Positions 14,839 to 17,778 of a DNA stretch of 17,778 nucleotides are shown here, piece after piece. Under the pieces are notes generated by a model, which saw only the letters and a list, made by a program, of their open reading frames with translations, did no database searches and was not told where the DNA came from. The DNA comes from JAGDXZ01 sp049965975. Lineage in GTDB: Archaea; Micrarchaeota; Micrarchaeia; Micrarchaeales; CABMGC01. Both the position numbers and the translations under genes were made by a program. Each line of letters begins with the position of its first letter. Position 1 is the stretch's first letter. Location: the NCBI GenBank assembly GCA_049965975.1, contig JBMFVN010000008.1:1-17778 (forward strand), read 5' to 3'.

Positions 14839-15564
14839 CTAGCCTTTAAGCTCTATATAGCCCAAGCTCACCATCTTGTTAAGCACCTGCTCAACCCTCG
14901 GCTGCGATAGCTTGTAGGTCTTTGCAAATTCGTCTATGTCTATTGTGCTGTCATGGACTTCGAGCCAATCCTGCACCATTGTCATCAGGGTTTCGTCAGA
15001 GTACGTTTGCAAAGCATCCAGCTGTGCTTTGAGGTTTTTGTTTTCCTCGCTGAGCTGCGTGGTCTGGACTGTCAGGTTTCTGTTCGAGATTGTAAGCTCT
15101 GACACAAGCTTTCTAAGGCTGGCATACTCTTCAAGCAAAGAATCGTACTTGTTGAAAAGAACACTATAGCTATCGTTAAGACCGTTCAGCAATTCTGTTA
15201 TTACCGAATCTATATATTGCAAAAATTTCTGGTCATCTATCTTGAAGTCGTCTGCTATTATTGCTAGAAGGCTTGCAACATTCTTCACAACAGTAGCACG
15301 CCTAAGCCTTTCGCTCGTATTAGGCACAATGGAATAGGTGATAACAAGGCCGTCTTTCCTTATTCTTATTATGTAAAACAGAAAAGGCTCCTTATGTATG
15401 TTTACGCTTTCTACGTTTACTGCTACAAGCTCGTCGCCATTCTGGCTTACGCTATACAAAGGAATTTGTAATATCTTGCTCTTTATGGCATCGAAGCTGG
15501 TGACCAATGAGCCGGGCATTTGCACTTCTTCTATTTTTGGTTCTAACGCCTCCTCTTCGGCCAT
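14839..15564 (-). CDS. Coiled-coil protein with C-terminal winged-helix-like domain
   Basis: A 241-residue soluble protein. Residues 1-15 are acidic. A mixed alpha/beta domain covers about 20-110. A coiled coil of about 60 residues follows (roughly 125-188, leucine-rich heptads through the LRKLVSEL, LSEENKNLKAQL region). A compact C-terminal domain (about 190-241) has DIDEFAKTYKLSQPRVEQVL followed by GYIELKG, the pattern of a winged helix with recognition helix and wing. It has no enzyme motif. In this operon it could be a DNA-binding or scaffold partner of the ATPase. It could also be a transcription regulator, although a long coiled coil before the winged helix is less usual for that. It has its own TATA box. 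Confidence 0.7.
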   Translation of the reverse strand: MAEEEALEPKIEEVQMPGSLVTSFDAIKSKILQIPLYSVSQNGDELVAVNVESVNIHKEPFLFYIIRIRKDGLVITYSIVPNTSERLRRATVVKNVASLLAIIADDFKIDDQKFLQYIDSVITELLNGLNDSYSVLFNKYDSLLEEYASLRKLVSELTISNRNLTVQTTQLSEENKNLKAQLDALQTYSDETLMTMVQDWLEVHDSTIDIDEFAKTYKLSQPRVEQVLNKMVSLGYIELKG

Positions 15565-15565
15565 T

Positions 15566-15597
15566 GTATACGCACCGTGCCTTCAAGTTTATATTAT
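15566..15597 (-). promoter_or_regulatory. Internal TATA-box promoter for the 241-residue gene
   Basis: The plus-strand run TTTATATTA at 15588-15596 reads TAATATAAA on the minus strand, about 28 bases before the ATG at 15564. The implied start site lies at about 15566, leaving almost no leader. A GGTG (minus strand, 15576-15573) also lies 8 bases before the ATG and would serve if transcription came from further upstream. The 47-base gap is the widest among the three-gene run above it, so the three downstream genes may be transcribed separately as well as with the ATPase. Confidence 0.45.
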
Positions 15598-15611
15598 ACA
15601 ACAAGGTATTA

Positions 15612-16004
15612 TTAACTTTTGGCTCTGGCTTTGCCTCTTTCTTGCCCGTGCACGGCTTCTATGTTCAAAGAAGGTATGTAGTTAAGCAAAGAAAACAAAT
15701 AAAGCAGAGCTATGACAAGCAAGCCTATTCCAAGGCCGTAAAGCTTATTTGAGGAAAGCAGAAAAGAGAGCAGGGCAAACAGTATGCCAAGCGTGAGATA
15801 AATCTTCTCCCTTCGTTCGAACCTTTCCCTAAGCTTCTTGTATGTTGGATAGCAATCCCTGCATACGACAAGCTTGTTGCCCTTCTCGTTTTTTGTTATA
15901 TTCCTCTTTATCCACCTAATGCTTTCTATCACGAAGTCTGGCTTTACCTCTATCCCAGGCTTCTCCTTGCCGCAAATAATGCATACGCTTTTTGTTTCTT
16001 GCAT
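15612..16004 (-). CDS. Zinc-ribbon protein with two C-terminal membrane helices
   Basis: A 130-residue protein. C8-x2-C11 and C48-x2-C51 form a zinc-ribbon pattern, separated by a basic, partly beta-like stretch. A charged helical linker (about 54-67) follows, then two membrane helices at about 68-84 and 88-107 joined by a short turn, and a basic tail. The zinc domain and the tail would then both lie on the cytoplasmic side. The ATG overlaps the stop of the 99-residue gene by one base (TAATG), indicating coupled translation. The family is not recognised. A membrane-bound adaptor in the ATPase operon is a reasonable inference, no more. Confidence 0.72.
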   Translation of the reverse strand: MQETKSVCIICGKEKPGIEVKPDFVIESIRWIKRNITKNEKGNKLVVCRDCYPTYKKLRERFERREKIYLTLGILFALLSFLLSSNKLYGLGIGLLVIALLYLFSLLNYIPSLNIEAVHGQERGKARAKS

Positions 16005-16303
16005 TAGGATCCCAACTCGAGCTGGACCAGCTTGCCATATTCCTCTTTTATTTTTTCCTCGTCGAATGCGTTGAAAATATCGGTTATTGTAACGTCGTCT
16101 ATTCCAATTCTCCTAAGTACGTTTGTTACTTGGTCAGTTTTAAGGCCTGACTTGACAAGCAGGCCTACAAACGACACAGCGTCTACATGCCTATGCTGCT
16201 TGTTGAGAACGCCAAGAAGGTCCTGGACTGTCTTGTCACTAAGACCCATTAGGGTAAGCATCCTCTGCAGGGCCTGCCTTGATATTGTAAACGTCATGCC
16301 CAT
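16004..16303 (-). CDS. Small helical protein sharing a repeat with the adjacent ATPase C-terminus
   Basis: A 99-residue all-helical-looking protein without membrane segments or cysteines. Its central 55 residues (about 27-81) align without gaps to the last 55 residues of the ATPase gene upstream. Shared positions are D-x2-S-F-x2-L-L, then T-N-x-L-R-x2-G, then D-x2-I-x3-F, with 14 identities by hand count and many conservative changes. The N-terminal part (LTLMGLSDKTVQDLL) may be a further degenerate unit. It starts 19 bases after the ATPase stop. ATG 16303 is used here; ATG 16297 is the alternative. Likely a docking or assembly partner of the ATPase through the shared module; this is inference. 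Confidence 0.72.
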   Translation of the reverse strand: MGMTFTISRQALQRMLTLMGLSDKTVQDLLGVLNKQHRHVDAVSFVGLLVKSGLKTDQVTNVLRRIGIDDVTITDIFNAFDEEKIKEEYGKLVQLELGS

Positions 16304-16322
16304 TGAAATCGCCTTGTGCTTT

Positions 16323-17778
16323 TCATGTCACATAGGTAAATGCCCTTATTATAATTGCGTCTGGCAGGCCTAATGACCTGAGAAAGTTGGTTATCGTCTC
16401 CTTGCTTATCTTTTCATTAATCAAAATCTGCAAAAAGCTCCTTATGTCTAGAAGCCTGCTCTGCGCGTCGAACTTGGCAAATATGTTATTCATAGAATCA
16501 GAGCTTATGTTATTTTCAACAAACTTTGAAGTCATATCTATCTTTTCCAGGAAGTATTCTTTTTGTATGCTCTCGTCTGCGAGCTCGCTCTGCGTGAGAA
16601 TATCAGCGACATTGATTGTGTAAACGTCAAGAGGAACCTCGCCGACTACCCTGTTTATTACAAAGGTTTCTGGAAAGTCCACGTTTACTTGGAATGACAT
16701 GTCTATCGCTGCTTGGCCGACCCCGAAAGAGCTTATCTCCTTGCGCATGTAGTCTGAAAAGTTTAGAGAACCTTGGAGGTAGTTCAGGAACCTCTCGAAT
16801 CTGATCCTCAGAAGCACAGTAGTTCCTACGTTTGAGAATATTGCCTCGTTTATGTCAGTAGGATTCTGCGAAGCCACGATTAGGCCGAACTGGTACTTTC
16901 GGCCTTCCCTGATTATTGTTACTGCATCGCTCCTTTCATCGCTTGCAACTTTCCATGCTTCGTCCAATACAACAAGGGCTTTCAATCCTTTAGACGCTGA
17001 CCAGCCTTCCATCCTCATTTTTTCCTTGAGTGTCTGAAGTATGAACAATGCAGCAAGCGCCCTGAAGCGCTCGTCGGGCAAGCCTGAAAGGTCTATGTCT
17101 ACAAGACCAGAGCTTGCTAGCTTGCCAAGGTCAAGGGTGCTCTTCCTTGCAAAGTAGTCCTCGCCTTCCCTTGCAAACTGTCTCAGCCTGTACACTGCGT
17201 TTTCCAATTCGGCAGGGTATTCGTAAGTGCCTTCTTGAAGCTGCTCTTCTAGCAGGCTTATCACTTCCTTAAGCGTTGGCGCTTCAGCATTCGGCTGGGG
17301 CGTTTCTGAAAGAGTGAAGCCGGCATTAACATATGCCTGCTCTATGGCTTCTTCGGTAAGCCTCTTTTGCTCCGGGTAATCGCTAATATCTGTAAGAATT
17401 TCAAGAGAGTTCATGATCTGCTTTGCTCTGTCAAGCGGCTTCATGCCTGACAAGTCCATTATGTTGAGATAGTCGCCCTTTCCAAGTGCTACTATTGTGC
17501 CCCCGCTTTGCTTTACCCATGCTTTGTATTCACCAGCCCAGTCTATTATTATTGCATTAGTATTCCATATGAAGCTTGCCCTAGTAAGAAATGTCTTTAC
17601 GAAAAAGCTCTTGCCTGCGCCTGTTATTCCAACTACAGCTATGTGCGGGTTTGTAAGATTGGCAAAAGTCCATGTGAAAGGCACGCTAAAAAGTTTTGTT
17701 ATACCTATGAAAATAGAATTTGTCGGATCGTTAAGCAGGTAATCATACGGCGGCTCAGGCGGCCTGCTTATAACAACT
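16323..17778 (-). CDS. HerA/VirB4-family ATPase, 5' end outside the window
   Basis: 484 residues are visible and the frame is open through the right edge, so the start is missing; the in-frame GTG at 17684 is internal. The visible part begins with a proline-rich stretch (RPPEPPYDYLL) and a short strand before the nucleotide site. Walker A is GITGAGKS (visible residues 50-57, nt 17630-17607). Walker B is ALVVLDEAW with D272-E273, and a sensor-like VASQNPTD follows at about 301-308. This order matches the HerA/VirB4 (FtsK-HerA superfamily) motors that drive DNA or protein through type IV secretion, conjugation and archaeal DNA-import systems. The C-terminal ~55 residues form a helical module repeated in the next gene. 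Whether it is VirB4-like with a long N-terminal domain or HerA-like depends on the missing part. Confidence 0.88.
   Translation of the reverse strand, partial: VVISRPPEPPYDYLLNDPTNSIFIGITKLFSVPFTWTFANLTNPHIAVVGITGAGKSFFVKTFLTRASFIWNTNAIIIDWAGEYKAWVKQSGGTIVALGKGDYLNIMDLSGMKPLDRAKQIMNSLEILTDISDYPEQKRLTEEAIEQAYVNAGFTLSETPQPNAEAPTLKEVISLLEEQLQEGTYEYPAELENAVYRLRQFAREGEDYFARKSTLDLGKLASSGLVDIDLSGLPDERFRALAALFILQTLKEKMRMEGWSASKGLKALVVLDEAWKVASDERSDAVTIIREGRKYQFGLIVASQNPTDINEAIFSNVGTTVLLRIRFERFLNYLQGSLNFSDYMRKEISSFGVGQAAIDMSFQVNVDFPETFVINRVVGEVPLDVYTINVADILTQSELADESIQKEYFLEKIDMTSKFVENNISSDSMNNIFAKFDAQSRLLDIRSFLQILINEKISKETITNFLRSLGLPDAIIIRAFTYVT

Noticed and set aside
1..17778. Insertion sequence, integrase or attachment site showing recent transfer
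   Set aside because: No transposase or recombinase frame and no terminal inverted or direct repeats were seen, and base composition looks even across array, housekeeping and ATPase genes.

Overview
The window reads as a compact archaeal chromosome segment, most likely from a DPANN-type archaeon of the Micrarchaeota/ARMAN kind. Archaeal markers are an alanyl-tRNA synthetase with the archaeal N-terminal zinc module, a CDP-archaeol synthase (archaeal ether-lipid synthesis), TATA-box promoters placed for leaderless or nearly leaderless transcripts, and an N-glycosylation-rich surface protein. The exact lineage is inference. Genes are packed tightly, with no gene-free stretch over 300 bases; the longest is the left edge (1-140).

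Layout. (1) 1-140: an edge region with a stem followed by a T-tract, then a TATA-like promoter. (2) 141-872: a polytopic membrane protein. (3) 911-8246: six consecutive same-strand genes for polytopic membrane proteins which, compared by eye, are diverged copies of one family. All have a cytoplasmic-loop Glu motif after the first conserved helix, a second cytoplasmic loop built on R-x5-R-x2-G-G (modified in one copy), a helix with a conserved proline, and a C-terminal helix with a short tail. (4) 8257-9138: an EXO5/Cas4-like iron-sulfur PD-(D/E)XK nuclease, 10 bases after the last copy. (5) 9139-12310: alaS and an overlapping carS. (6) From the right edge leftwards on the minus strand: a HerA/VirB4-type ATPase (5' end outside the window), a 99-residue helical protein sharing a repeat with the ATPase C-terminus, a zinc-ribbon membrane protein, a coiled-coil winged-helix protein, an unlisted 51-residue basic protein, and a 782-residue surface-anchored protein with about 27 N-glycosylation sequons.

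Working together. The HerA/VirB4-type motor, the VirB6-like polytopic proteins, a large bitopic envelope protein and a nuclease within about 17 kb suggest a type IV secretion-like DNA or protein translocation machine, split into two convergent gene blocks around two housekeeping genes. The distinctive point is the sixfold tandem amplification of the channel-like subunit. Rickettsiales bacteria amplify VirB6 in tandem in a comparable way (rvhB6a-e). Assignment of the six proteins to the VirB6/TrbL class rests on topology and context, not on a database match.

Several starts were moved from the longest possible reading frame: 141 (not 126), 3281 (not 3236), 8257 (not 8212) and 11807 (not 11756). 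The ATPase frame stays open through the right edge.
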